Source: JAEDHM01 sp964368645 (GTDB lineage Bacteria; Bacillota; Clostridia; Christensenellales; CAG-1252). From it: a stretch of DNA of 64,000 nucleotides. Shown piece after piece: positions 53,601 through 61,548 of the stretch; positions within the stretch are counted from its first letter, which is position 1; every line of letters begins with the position of its first letter. The stretch covers positions 1 to 64,000 of the forward strand of contig CAYJBY010000003.1 in the NCBI GenBank assembly GCA_964368645.1. The letters are read 5' to 3'. Below the pieces are notes generated by a model that ran no database searches, was not told the DNA's origin, and saw nothing but the letters and a program-made list of their open reading frames with translations. The position numbers and the translations under genes are program-made.

Positions 53601-55652
53601 AACAGCAGGAACGGAATAGCTGTTGACCTCGGACAGCAACACGTTGCCGACCTTAAAGCTAATATCCTCCGCATCGTTATTGACGGATAAGGTCACCGCA
53701 GGGTTAGAATAAACCAAATCGAAACGGAAGTAGTATTTGTCCGCGGTGGCGAAGTCGTCAAAGTCTGCGGACGCCAAAACTTCCGACGAGACGTTGATGC
53801 CCTTGGCTATAAGAGTGCCGCTGACCGTCCAATTCTGCGCGAAGGTAATGCACGCCACGTAACTGCCTATATTAACAGGCTTTTCGCGCGTCCAACTGCC
53901 GCCGACAAAATAGAATACCACGTAATTGTTGGCGTTGCAGGTCGCGGTGCCGTAGCTGATGCTCGGAATTACGTTGACCGCATTGCCCGTATAATAGTAA
54001 ACGGAGCTGAGGTTGCCGTACTCCGCAGAGTTGACTATCTGAAATTCCTGAGCGATTACCGTACCTGAGGGTATGGAATAGGAGGAAGTGACAGCAATAG
54101 CGGAGTTAAGCGTAACGGTGACCTTATATCTGCCGCTAACGGAGGGCGCGGTGCCCAGAGGTGCAAAAGTAGCGTCGTCCGTATTGGATACCGTGTATTG
54201 AGAATAAGTCACGGTGTAAGCGGAGGAGCTTACGTTAAGCAAGGTGCCGTCTTCCTTGTAGAAGTAAGGCTCGATAACACGCTTGATGGGTGCGCCGTCG
54301 CTGAGCTCTGCTTTTACGGAATACTGATTAGCCGCGTTGAGCTGATAGTTACCCGTCTTATAAACGACGGTGTAGGGCTTCGCCTTAATCTCGAAGGGAA
54401 GGTCTATGTAATCCCCTGCCGCGATGCCGTAAAGTCCGTCGGTACTGTTGATGGTAATACGATAAATGTAATTGCCGACCTGAGAGGGAGCGGCTGTAAG
54501 AGAGCGGTAAGCCGGAGCAATAAGCTGCCAGCGAGCGGCATTCCACTTGCCCTTGGGCGAGTCTATGCGGCAATACCAGTTGTTGGAGTTGCGGCTGACC
54601 GTGCTGCCTACCGTATAAGAAACCTCTTCGCTGTATGCAGGATAGGAAAGCACCTCGTAATAATTAACGGTGCAGTGTGTGCTTAAGTAGCCGTAAAGAT
54701 TGGTGCCGCCCGAGCCGTTGGAAGCGGCGTTAAGGGAAAGGCTGACCGCGGAACCGTTGTAAAGGAAAGAGTTCTGAGTCAGATTGGCGTAAACGGGCTG
54801 AAAGACTATATCGAAGGTGCGGCTGAATACCTGCCCTGCCGCAACGCCTGCCTTTGCAAAGCCGTTAATCATCTTGACGTTAAAGGTGTAGGTGCCTGCC
54901 GTGTTGACGGTGGTGGTGGGAGTGGTTTCGCTCTCGTAATAAACCTCGGTGGAATAATCCACGCCCTTAACCAGCTGAGTGCCGCCGACGAAAACCTTGG
55001 CGTTAAGCTGTGAATAAAGATTGTCGCCTGTAGAAACGCGGGAAACCTCGGAAACGGCGATAGAGTTCCAGTCGGCTGAATCCCACTCTTTAGCGGTGCC
55101 GATTGCATTGACACATTGCCAGTAGGCGTTGTCCTTGCGGACTATTGCGCCGACAGCGTAAACGGATGCGGAATTGTAATCGTTGTATAAAGAAAACTCG
55201 ACGGAAAACTGATAAGGGATTATCCGATACTCGTATTGAGCAAGAGGAACGGTGTTATTAACGGAGGAAATCTCGCCGCCCGGTGTGAGTGCCACGTACT
55301 CGTCTGTGGTGTAATTCAAATAAACCCGAGCGTAATAGGAACCCACGTCAGAGGGGGCTTCGGTCAAAGCCGCGCCGGCTGAGGTAAAATACCTGACGTT
55401 GTACTTCGCCGAGGTAATCGCAGTAGCCGCCTGCCACTCGGTCTTGTCGGAACTAATCCAGAAAGTCGGCGTTACGGTCACGGGATTACCCGTGTACTCG
55501 CTTACGCCGCCGGTGACTCCGACGTCAACCACAAGATAAGTAACGCCGTCTGCGGCAAATGCCGTATCGGAAGCGCAAAAACTTACCGCGACCACGGCTA
55601 TAACCGCCGCTACAAAAAACAGGATTGCAAAATTATTGAGTTTTCTTGACAT
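47613..55652 (-). CDS. Giant repeat-rich surface protein with C-terminal membrane anchor (about 2680 aa)
   Basis: A signal peptide (cleavage near AFA-ADG) leads a 2679-residue exported protein. The ectodomain is a long series of MBG/Ig-like beta repeats with recurrent phrases such as SYTVTYSQY, GRYKVTVTLN, PADVGSYYARV and DVTSNYDLTVSNGNYAISKK. Two copies of a small module resembling CBM5/12 occur near residues 160-210 and 345-385 (YAVGAIVRKDNAYWQC...W; YTVGSTVSRNSNNWYC...W). One GTYY/TTYY repeat, as in the 10.8-kb lipoprotein, lies near residues 2090-2120. A membrane helix (CVVALVIVMVIALIIVLCV) and a 190-residue acidic cytoplasmic tail follow. The ATG at 55652 follows GAGGTG. The role is probably adhesion or glycan binding. 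Confidence 0.85.
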   Translation of the reverse strand: MSRKLNNFAILFFVAAVIAVVAVSFCASDTAFAADGVTYLVVDVGVTGGVSEYTGNPVTVTPTFWISSDKTEWQAATAITSAKYNVRYFTSAGAALTEAPSDVGSYYARVYLNYTTDEYVALTPGGEISSVNNTVPLAQYEYRIIPYQFSVEFSLYNDYNSASVYAVGAIVRKDNAYWQCVNAIGTAKEWDSADWNSIAVSEVSRVSTGDNLYSQLNAKVFVGGTQLVKGVDYSTEVYYESETTPTTTVNTAGTYTFNVKMINGFAKAGVAAGQVFSRTFDIVFQPVYANLTQNSFLYNGSAVSLSLNAASNGSGGTNLYGYLSTHCTVNYYEVLSYPAYSEEVSYTVGSTVSRNSNNWYCRIDSPKGKWNAARWQLIAPAYRSLTAAPSQVGNYIYRITINSTDGLYGIAAGDYIDLPFEIKAKPYTVVYKTGNYQLNAANQYSVKAELSDGAPIKRVIEPYFYKEDGTLLNVSSSAYTVTYSQYTVSNTDDATFAPLGTAPSVSGRYKVTVTLNSAIAVTSSYSIPSGTVIAQEFQIVNSAEYGNLSSVYYYTGNAVNVIPSISYGTATCNANNYVVFYFVGGSWTREKPVNIGSYVACITFAQNWTVSGTLIAKGINVSSEVLASADFDDFATADKYYFRFDLVYSNPAVTLSVNNDAEDISFKVGNVLLSEVNSYSVPAVINNSVYAETDILPVFYKNGTVSNIASDAYSISYYQYSPVNDQFVSMEIGKKPSAIGRYKAVITFNQTVTYSSYSVLKGSVYSREFRIINEASYEGFELSYTHSGSAVSFTPVVSYNGTECDSSKYYLFYYSAGAWTRTAPDAIGDYVGCLVFNSVWTVNTHTVANGISPANPDTAAFADFGASDRYYFDFSIVSADPAVETSLKAMQSSSYTDYTISYYYVDNGIYCSRSELKSSSPLGNYLVVAKATADHGDMGILDGTQFYYQYKKTASAGIENIVILSPNADYDGNYKRVTVDFGGFTALAERSDYFINYYTASGLIGYPLQPGTYTAVMSFVNDVPYYGISAGESKTLTFTINPMVFEAIFTADDDLVYDKEVKTYTVRFKANSRPVADIVGGVDYTLMYKQATEGLDAYTASNAAVIAADNYTVAAAFNKSYPKYGIFYTDDSALTSGELVEHSFTIARLSLNVTVNIPVEEKAMYRVESKGGVQPTYVYKKANNGANVVVSNLTDTDFSLNYYAGSGDGYEVTAYAKPQTAGEKYATNRYMAKLAVTNPNLSVNTVSAVCDGAHANTQYDAKLYFAVKADNGVNTSFVISPLPLVTVLDFEGNTTDTLYADANVKSITHYGFYTVDPDKIAKGFELTAAAVTAQNVTDGKIVNVSDQFGVVYGADGDNIASALFDVQFYERLTDTTIIKNGEITPPSAAGSYTVRLVFDKTADSAQFVYSCYSIAGSFDSETRAVANGVKINSNDYFDTSYSIVEPDELRIVLTKPVSFAEGKDAAFAQYGFSRSLSFYFGASTLITLTQDVDYSIEYRYAAGGTISHEPTNRFKVDDQADGDSKDGSSSYRMIITFIRDLPQFMLSTTEGTYTRNPASTVLSISNGDTYEYVFTVFTPSVLQWDFKLQADNLNYNGLAKEYSVNFYTTVNSVKSYVDLIYNSDYMLNYYVGKKIERIQETIYNFTLLNSAPVVPCAADEIYMVEVVFLRNLNEYLSNNNTFIAAYNDPSSERRIMDTNGLISLEQKNSGRYINGGNGFVIQKGKLVITGITAVGKAFDNSLKAELSGQPVLTVMTDSEGVGLGAMVMADGKAKYTFEGTLSATFAKVSKGKNIGVSVSFTDENGADGISGDGGKYYELTCPTLKADITERVITVTPSAKPVQYNPFADEDDNLGYALSNEDKKVLKTIAALSEDATDSELFTAVFNGKLVREKGSDGLGKAVGSYLIKQGTLSFSDSDFTLADGIAAKLEDNVSFVLATAYYDIVKRGLTIGVERGQGKVYGDSDQPLRTYIVSGELIFGDSYNCTPTRAAGENAGSYAITVGTVVIKDSQGYDVTSNYDLTVSNGNYAISKKVITIAIKSLNWKYDGSDLDALSASLVNNPDVITVKDASDRTIYLSNYIVANQVGSSTVGTYYVKSGNTFTAVTLPGDYAPRTTYYTVNNGNHLAGKLGLTDVTSTLTETESVYVRKYRITPGSLNIRDSANLDVTSNYDITYTYASQGQSYYYISKQAIRFKIAADADLEAVYGESLAAVKLELVTNLGEYQWSGSAGVYYTEGTEKIFVPNGTILNVGTYGLAADNAGNTIKILNDKKDITEYFTINVDVLTAQDSQTVELVYTVSKRDVIVTIYEEDINRVGTDVTPRVRYMADEISELSDAIVALLKGTYGFAANTAFIEGYNTVTPQLLSTSNDESNFNVSYQSGMINVIYPENKLTVTKDESGEIYRDSDLVLGSYPLFTVGKTVIPMLAVFNVKSVYEINSDADGVQPSRPISVTITAPEELNGKSVYILAFYGDGSMASVKKATVKDNKLTFEDSRFKYISLVTLEIWPFCVVALVIVMVIALIIVLCVRSAKRRKKLQEIKQLTGGIDIDDKAPTDGAAGETSEDANGTDEEIQEVTEDAQGNGSEEGGSADSAELTETAQEDNTIGITAGGASESDDIIITKSSRSFGEEGGASTATAKATESQESSDDDEIIIRKTSRSFDDDRNDGEGGGNDMM

Positions 55653-55802
55653 AATACACCTCACCGTTATCAGGCAATATATTTAATATTAACATAAACT
55701 TATTTATATTGCAATACGCAGTGGGCAATTTTTAATAACTTAAAAAAGACAATTTTTTACACGCCTTGGGTTAGCCGCGGCGGCAACCCGTCCAAAGGCT
55801 CT

Positions 55803-56552
55803 TCAATTCCACCTCTCAAACGTCACGCCGATCACCTGTCCAAGCTCGTCGCAGTCAGGTGTAAATCTTCCGAAATTTCCGAATAATTGCGGAAAATACA
55901 GATTGAGTATTTCCTCGGCGGTTTTAACGGGAAAAAGGTAGCCTAAAGCGCGTGCGGTCATCTTCTCGCCAAGTTTTGCTCCGCAGGCACGGAAATCATA
56001 CTCCAAGGGGCCGTTTAGCCGCCCTTGACTAACCCCAAAATCGGCGGTTGCCGAAACGGGTATTATAACAGTTCCCAAATTGAGATTGATTTGCCGACAA
56101 TACTCGCTTAGGTCGATAAGCATCGAAAACTCCACGTTCAGGTCGCCCTCCGCGTACTCCAGCTTAAACTCCGTAACCGCAATTTCCACGTTTGCGTGTT
56201 TTTGGGAAGCACCGATGACCTTACCCACGGCACAGCCTAATTCCTCTATGTCGAAATACCCCTCACCGTTCGCCCATTCCGCCTCGGAAATCAAAAAGCA
56301 AGCGAAGTTCTCGCTACCCTTCGGTGCGCCCGAACGCAGCTTTTCGGTAACGGACAGCACGTCCTGCGACGGTACGACTGCCGTCTCGGTTTGCAGCAGC
56401 GAAAAAAATGCTTCGGACACGGATAAATTCCCCTCTTCCGCACCGTCTCCCGTAAAAGCGGCTATCGGCAATGCGAAAACCACCGTTAAAAGCACACGGA
56501 CGAAGAGTACTGTCAATACAAGCGCGGAGCAGAGCTTAAAGCATTTTTTCAT
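55803..56552 (-). CDS. Hypothetical exported or membrane-anchored protein
   Basis: The 249-residue product has one N-terminal hydrophobic helix (LVLTVLFVRVLLTVVFALPIAAF) and then a soluble, extracytoplasmic-looking domain with alternating strands (VEIAVTEFKLEYAEGDLNVEFSMLIDL). I recognise no family. It diverges from the prepilin gene 105 bases away. Its stop is about 150 bases from the giant protein's start, so the two might be co-transcribed. Confidence 0.65.
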   Translation of the reverse strand: MKKCFKLCSALVLTVLFVRVLLTVVFALPIAAFTGDGAEEGNLSVSEAFFSLLQTETAVVPSQDVLSVTEKLRSGAPKGSENFACFLISEAEWANGEGYFDIEELGCAVGKVIGASQKHANVEIAVTEFKLEYAEGDLNVEFSMLIDLSEYCRQINLNLGTVIIPVSATADFGVSQGRLNGPLEYDFRACGAKLGEKMTARALGYLFPVKTAEEILNLYFPQLFGNFGRFTPDCDELGQVIGVTFERWN

Positions 56553-56622
56553 AAGCTGATTATCGCCCTGCGGTAAGAGAATTATAATGACAAAAATTAA
56601 TTTAATGTTGCATACGCCGATA

Positions 56623-56651
56623 TTGACAAAGCCTCGCGCAAATGCTATATT
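56623..56651 (+). promoter_or_regulatory. Promoter of the prepilin gene, leaderless layout
   Basis: TTGACA (56623-56628), 17 bases, TATATT (56646-56651), six bases, ATG at 56658. There is no room for a ribosome site. Confidence 0.8.
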
Positions 56652-56657
56652 ATTAGT

Positions 56658-57122
56658 ATGAAAAGATTTGCTTTGCGTTCCCGTAAGGGCTTCACTTTAA
56701 TTGAGCTGGTAGTGGTCATCGCCCTGATGGCTATTCTTACCGCTTCAGCCGTGGAGTTGGGACAGGGTATCGCCAAAAGTTCGAAGAACAAAGCGTATCT
56801 CAACGTGGCGCAGACCTCGTATAACGTGTGCCAGATTTATATGTCCGAGCTGAACAGCGGTTTCGGCAATACCAATACCATTACCGTTTCCCAGTTCAAT
56901 AACCGCATCAGCAGGCAATACGTGGTAAGAAGTATCTCCGCAAAAGAGGCCCCCCAACCTAATTCCAGTGCCGGCGTGTATATCGATTACAGCTATTCCT
57001 TTGACGATATCAAGAACAAATACGTACACAAGGTTGACCACGTTTGGTATATCGACAAGAGCGATTCGGATATGGTTTTCGAGTCGGGAATCGACGGCAA
57101 TTTTAAGGTTAATTTCGACTGA
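56658..57122 (+). CDS. Type II/IV prepilin-like protein
   Basis: The 154-residue product carries a class III signal, RKGFTLIELVVVIALMAILTA: cleavage after the glycine leaves F at +1 and E at +5, typical of pilins and pseudopilins. The remaining region is soluble with few cysteines. It should be processed by the prepilin peptidase at 59399-60169. It is on the opposite strand from the main pilus cluster. Confidence 0.88.
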   Translation: MKRFALRSRKGFTLIELVVVIALMAILTASAVELGQGIAKSSKNKAYLNVAQTSYNVCQIYMSELNSGFGNTNTITVSQFNNRISRQYVVRSISAKEAPQPNSSAGVYIDYSYSFDDIKNKYVHKVDHVWYIDKSDSDMVFESGIDGNFKVNFD

Positions 57123-57201
57123 TATAAGTTATCGAAAAACCGTCTCCGAGTTTCCTCGGTTTACCTGCTTTTTTATCAAAAATCAAGATTAATATCAGAA
57201 C

Positions 57202-57235
57202 AAAAAAACATCGGATTTTCCGATGTTTTTTTTTG
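57202..57235 (+). terminator. Terminator after the prepilin gene
   Basis: AAAAACATCGGA-TTT-TCCGATGTTTTTTTTT, a strong hairpin with T9. Confidence 0.95.
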
Positions 57236-57490
57236 CTAACTTAAAAATCTGTCAATTGGAAAATTTAAAGTAAATTATCTACCGAACACGCAAGCCTAAA
57301 CAGTGCCTTTACGATTAGCTACACCGCTAATTGTAAACCTTGTTCGACCGACCGATTATTGATAGGTCAACGGTGGGTTTAACAAGGGAAAACACGAACC
57401 TAAATCTTATCTCCTTAGCATACCAAATCACGGGATTTAAGCATTAAATTTTTAAGTACAGAGTGTATTGCGTATTATCCGACAATGGCA

Positions 57491-57683
57491 AATCAAGACC
57501 GTTAAGCCAGTGAATCCAAATTATCAGCTAAGGCTTTTTTGTCTTTGAATCCGAATGATAAGCTAAGGCTGTCAAGCCTGTAACCCGTCAATGGTGGTTC
57601 AAGACAGTTAAAGTATATCCCGTTGTTCAGCTAAGACCGTTAAGACTGTGGTTCAAGGATAAGCTAAGACCGTTAAGCCAGTG
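57491..57683. repeat. Degenerate tandem array sharing sequence with the 3' end of pilB
   Basis: AAGACCGTTAAGCCAGTG occurs exactly at 57495-57512 and 57666-57683, the second copy spanning the pilB stop codon. Between them are variants (AAGACCGTTAAGACTGTG, AAGGCTGTCAAGCCTGTA) with GATAAGCTAAG spacers. 57236-57490 otherwise shows no gene. Confidence 0.75.
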
Positions 57684-59358
57684 TGAAGATGGTACGGACG
57701 TACTCCTCAAGGGTGGTTTCGCCCCTACGGACTCTGCCTCTTATGTTCTCGTCCATAAACTCCATACCCGACTTTTTCGCATAGGCGCGAAGCTCGTCAG
57801 TGGTGCAGTTATTGGTTATCATTGCACGCATTTGTCCGTCCAACGCCAAAACCTCGTGAACCGCAAAACGTCCTGAATATCCTGTATAGTTACAGGAAGG
57901 ACAGCCTACTGCCGTGTATGCTTCTTCAAGGGTTTGGTCGCCGATGAGGTTACGCTGCTCGGGGGTTAATCTCTCCAATTTTTTACATTTCGGACAGAGC
58001 TTTTTGACAAGACGCTGAGCCAGAATGCCGTTGGTCGCCGCGGCAACCAGATACGGCGCACAGCCCATATCCACCAAACGTGCTATAGTCGCGCAAGCGT
58101 CGTTGGTGTGGAGGGTTGAAAGCACTAAGTGACCGGTAATAGCGGCTCTCATAGAAATATCCGCCGTTTCCGAGTCACGAATCTCACCGATCATAACTAC
58201 GTCCGGGTCCTGACGAAGAATGGACCTCAAGCCTGCCGCAAAGGTAAGACCTGCCTTTTGATTAACCTGTACCTGATTGATACCGAAAACCTTTTTCTCC
58301 ACAGGGTCCTCCATCGTCGTAATATTGACGGTGGGTTTGTTAAGGCTCTGCAACACGGTGTAAAGGGTTGTGGATTTACCGCTACCGGTAGGTCCTGTTA
58401 CAAGAACAACACCGTTTGGCGCGTTACATACGTGCATAAACTTTTTGGCGTTATCGGGAGTCATACCCAAGTCTTCCAGTCCGACGTCTTTGCCCAACGC
58501 GGTACCCAATAGACGCAAAACGGCTTTTTCACCGTAGGTGGTAGGCAACGTACTTACACGGATATCAATGGTAACGCCCTCAAACGTATAGTCAAAACGT
58601 CCGTCCAAAGGAATACGCTTCTCCGCTATGTTCATTGCGGACAGTATCTTAAGTCTGGTGATAAGACTGCGGTGCGTTGCGGGAGTTATACGCATATACT
58701 CCACCAAGTCGCCGTCCATTCTCATTCGAATCAATACTATCTCCTTAAAAGGCTCTATGTGAATATCGCTCGCTTTTCTGAGATAGGCTTGCTGTACAAG
58801 CGTGTTGAGTAGCTTGACTATAGGTGCGCTGTCAACTCTGGAGTCGATATCGCTGGTGGCGGATTGAGTGGACTCCGCGTCTTCCTCGGACTCCGCTTCC
58901 ACACCCTCTGCTATCTTTTGCGCACTGATGTTGGAATAGTACTTCTCTATAGCGTCCTTAATCGCTTTTTCGGTTGCCAAGGCGTAACCGACTTCCTTGC
59001 CGCAGGACGCCTTGATGTCCAATTCAATCTCCATATTGTTGGGATCGCGGACAATAACTATCAGCTTGTTGCGTTCCAGCTTCCAAGGAATACAGTTATG
59101 CTTACGAGCAAGTTTCTCGGGAACCATTCGTATAACGTCCGTATCATCGATGAATATATTGCTTTCGATTAAGGTCAAGCCCATACGATCCGCCAACGCG
59201 CTCAAAATGTTGATTTCGGCGGTGACGTTCATACTAATCAAAATTTCAGACAAGCTCATTGTCTGATTAGTCCTATGGATATCCCTTGCCTTAATTAGCT
59301 GTTCCGGGGTGACGTATCCCTTCTGCAATAAAATTTGTCCGAATTTTAGCTGACTCAT
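57673..59358 (-). CDS. pilB: Type IV pilus assembly / type II secretion ATPase (PilB/GspE)
   Basis: The 561-residue cytoplasmic ATPase drives pilus extension. It has an N-terminal GspE/MshEN domain, the Walker A loop VTGPTGSGKSTTLY, the Asp box and MIGEIRDSETA, His box, and a tetracysteine zinc site (CPKCK and CPSC). Length is normal. It is the last gene of the minus-strand pilus cluster, 40 bases after the prepilin peptidase gene. Confidence 0.96.
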   Translation of the reverse strand: MSQLKFGQILLQKGYVTPEQLIKARDIHRTNQTMSLSEILISMNVTAEINILSALADRMGLTLIESNIFIDDTDVIRMVPEKLARKHNCIPWKLERNKLIVIVRDPNNMEIELDIKASCGKEVGYALATEKAIKDAIEKYYSNISAQKIAEGVEAESEEDAESTQSATSDIDSRVDSAPIVKLLNTLVQQAYLRKASDIHIEPFKEIVLIRMRMDGDLVEYMRITPATHRSLITRLKILSAMNIAEKRIPLDGRFDYTFEGVTIDIRVSTLPTTYGEKAVLRLLGTALGKDVGLEDLGMTPDNAKKFMHVCNAPNGVVLVTGPTGSGKSTTLYTVLQSLNKPTVNITTMEDPVEKKVFGINQVQVNQKAGLTFAAGLRSILRQDPDVVMIGEIRDSETADISMRAAITGHLVLSTLHTNDACATIARLVDMGCAPYLVAAATNGILAQRLVKKLCPKCKKLERLTPEQRNLIGDQTLEEAYTAVGCPSCNYTGYSGRFAVHEVLALDGQMRAMITNNCTTDELRAYAKKSGMEFMDENIRGRVRRGETTLEEYVRTIFTLA

Positions 59359-59398
59359 ATTACCTCCAATATATTAACCGCAAAGCGGATAAATGCTC

Positions 59399-60169
59399 TT
59401 ATAGCTGTATTTTGGCTATAGCTTCCAACAGATAATCGCCGCATAGCAGCGTGATTATCAAGCCTATGGCTAACGCAGGTCCTAAGGGTAAACGGGATTT
59501 CGCACCCTTACCGTTGCGTACCAGCATTACGACGCTCCAAAGCGACGCGATCAACGCGCCCATAACAGTCCCTATTACGGTGAAACGCCAACCTAAAAAC
59601 AAGCCTGCGGCAAAAAGCAACTTGATGTCGCCGCCGCCGACTCCGCCCGTAATCAACGCGATAATGAAGAAGGGAACGCTGATTGCCGCCGCGCCGATTA
59701 AGTAATCGTACCACTTCAAATTACCGTATCCGAAAAAGGACATTATAAACATTATAACCCCTAAAACGAGAATAATCAATACCAAACCGTTAGGGATTTC
59801 CATAATATCCAAATCTATGCAGGCTATCAGCATCAGCACGTATATGAATATTAATGCGGGAATAACGTACCAAACCGCGCCGAATACAACGTAAACGCAT
59901 AGGAACGCCACCGCGCAAAGCAATTCCACAACGGGATTGCGGCGAGAGAGTTTTTCCTTGCAATGAGGACATCTGCCCTTATACAAAAAAAAGCCTATGA
60001 CAGGAATAAACATATAGGGGCTGTACGGAGTCATACAACAAGGGCAAAAAGGCTTGCGCTTGTCGAAAAGCTGTTTCCGCGGTATGCGATATGCTAAAAT
60101 ATTGACCGTAACGCCGCAAAACAAGCCCAATATAAAGAATAATGCGCCGTATAAATAGGTAATCATCAA
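59399..60169 (-). CDS. pilD: Prepilin peptidase (leader peptidase / N-methyltransferase)
   Basis: The 256-residue membrane enzyme has the N-terminal cysteine pairs CPCC and CPHC of the methylase part and two catalytic aspartates, in CIDLDIMEIPNG and GGVGGGDIKLLFAAG (GxGD motif). It cleaves and N-methylates the prepilins encoded around it. Its start overlaps the upstream pseudopilin gene by 4 bases. Confidence 0.95.
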   Translation of the reverse strand: MMITYLYGALFFILGLFCGVTVNILAYRIPRKQLFDKRKPFCPCCMTPYSPYMFIPVIGFFLYKGRCPHCKEKLSRRNPVVELLCAVAFLCVYVVFGAVWYVIPALIFIYVLMLIACIDLDIMEIPNGLVLIILVLGVIMFIMSFFGYGNLKWYDYLIGAAAISVPFFIIALITGGVGGGDIKLLFAAGLFLGWRFTVIGTVMGALIASLWSVVMLVRNGKGAKSRLPLGPALAIGLIITLLCGDYLLEAIAKIQL

Positions 60170-60837
60170 GCGGTAACTCCCTGTGCCTCGTAAATCAGAG
60201 TGTGATAACTAGCGGTTTTGTTAGCGGTTTCGGTTGTGTACTTGTCGCCTGAGAATACAAAAATCTCGCTTTTGCGTCCAAGCTCTGCGTCCTCGTAAAA
60301 ATCCAAGTTGTATATCCGCACACTGCGAGATACGGTGCTTGTCACGCCGCCGTTAGTCAGCGTAACCGTAAGCGTAAGTCCGCGAACCTTGTTCACGCTG
60401 GGTATGGTAAAGCATTTAACCGTCAAATCCGTCACAACACAGCCGTTGTAGCTGTCCTTTGAGGGTAAAAGGTAGGTGCTTTTCTCTACAGTGGTGTCGC
60501 CCGAACTGCTTTTTAATAGCCACCAAGCGTACAAACAGCCGTCCTTAACGCAAATCTGCACGTTGGTCTTGATGGTGGCGTTAGTAATCCTGTCCATCGT
60601 TGTCGCTACGTACATAGTTTTGGCACCCATAGCTCTTTGCGTCAAATCCTTCATCAGCAATGCGCCTACGGAGTCCAAAGTTTTCTGCTTTTGCGAACGG
60701 TTGTAGCCTGCGGTCAAGGGAGTAAGCAAAGTGGACATTGAGGTAACTAAAATCACTGTCAGCGTCAACGCTACCAGTACCTCGATAAGGGATATGCCCT
60801 TACGGTTTTTTCTCGATAATAGTTTCCTTAATCTCAT
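60166..60837 (-). CDS. Prepilin-type protein, minor pseudopilin
   Basis: The 223-residue product has the class III signal RKGISLIEVLVALTLTVILV (I at +1, E at +5) and a soluble beta-rich region. It resembles minor pilins of the PulJ/ComGF size. GCAGGAG lies before the ATG, at the end of a short tandem repeat. Confidence 0.85.
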   Translation of the reverse strand: MRLRKLLSRKNRKGISLIEVLVALTLTVILVTSMSTLLTPLTAGYNRSQKQKTLDSVGALLMKDLTQRAMGAKTMYVATTMDRITNATIKTNVQICVKDGCLYAWWLLKSSSGDTTVEKSTYLLPSKDSYNGCVVTDLTVKCFTIPSVNKVRGLTLTVTLTNGGVTSTVSRSVRIYNLDFYEDAELGRKSEIFVFSGDKYTTETANKTASYHTLIYEAQGVTA

Positions 60838-61150
60838 CGTTCTCCTGCTTTATCTTTTATTTTCTGCTATATCTTTTTATCCTGCCGTATTTTTTCCTGC
60901 GTTATCCTTTTAGCCTTAAGCCGCACACTGTCGAAACTCTACGGCATAAAGAATCTTTCCGCAAGTCTTTGTCTAACCTACCGTCACCGCAAACGATTGT
61001 CAGCTTATTTCCGTAAATTTACGGACTTTTCTGCGGTTCGACATTAATGTAGTGTGAGGTCGTTCGGTTTTAGCCCGTATCGAAACGGTTGCCTTTCTCC
61101 GTTATTCCGCTCCCCTGCGGTTAAAAGCAGTTGCTTATCCTTGTGGGACT
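60838..61150. repeat. Intergenic region with SD-like tandem repeats
   Basis: On the minus strand, 60915-60841 holds about four 16-19-base units built on GATA(A/T)(C/A)GCAGGA followed by an A-run. The last unit supplies the ribosome site GCAGGAGA of the 60837 gene. 60916-61150 shows no gene or terminator. Confidence 0.6.
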
Positions 61151-61537
61151 CTACTTTTTCTTGACGCTAAACTGCCAGTCCTCGTACTTGACCACAAGCT
61201 GAAGAACGTCGTCATCACCTAAGCCTGTGTCCGCCGTTGAGGTATTAAACTCTTGCGTTGTGGAGGCTTTTTGCACGTCGTCGTAATTGATCTCCACCGT
61301 GGTGGTGATGATATAAACAGGATTGGTGCCGACATCGTAATCGTCTGTGGCTATCTTCAAGCTGGCGGCTCCCGAAAGGTTTCTCAGTTCTCTCGCTCTG
61401 CTTACGTAGCCCATTGCCTGCGTATAAGCCGGGAGTATCGTTTGGGCGCAAACCATCATCAGCGTAAAAGCTAAAACGACCTCAAGCAAGGTGAAGCCTT
61501 TTTTAGTTCGGAAAAGTTTTTTGAAAAATCTTTTCAT
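61151..61537 (-). CDS. Prepilin-type protein, minor pseudopilin
   Basis: The 128-residue product has KKGFTLLEVVLAFTLMMVCA, a class III signal with F at +1 and E at +5, and a short C-terminal domain. It resembles PulI/ComGE-sized minor pilins. The ATG at 61537 is preceded by AAGGAGG; the upstream stop at 61549 is 11 bases away. Confidence 0.85.
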   Translation of the reverse strand: MKRFFKKLFRTKKGFTLLEVVLAFTLMMVCAQTILPAYTQAMGYVSRARELRNLSGAASLKIATDDYDVGTNPVYIITTTVEINYDDVQKASTTQEFNTSTADTGLGDDDVLQLVVKYEDWQFSVKKK

Positions 61538-61548
61538 ACGCCGCCTCC

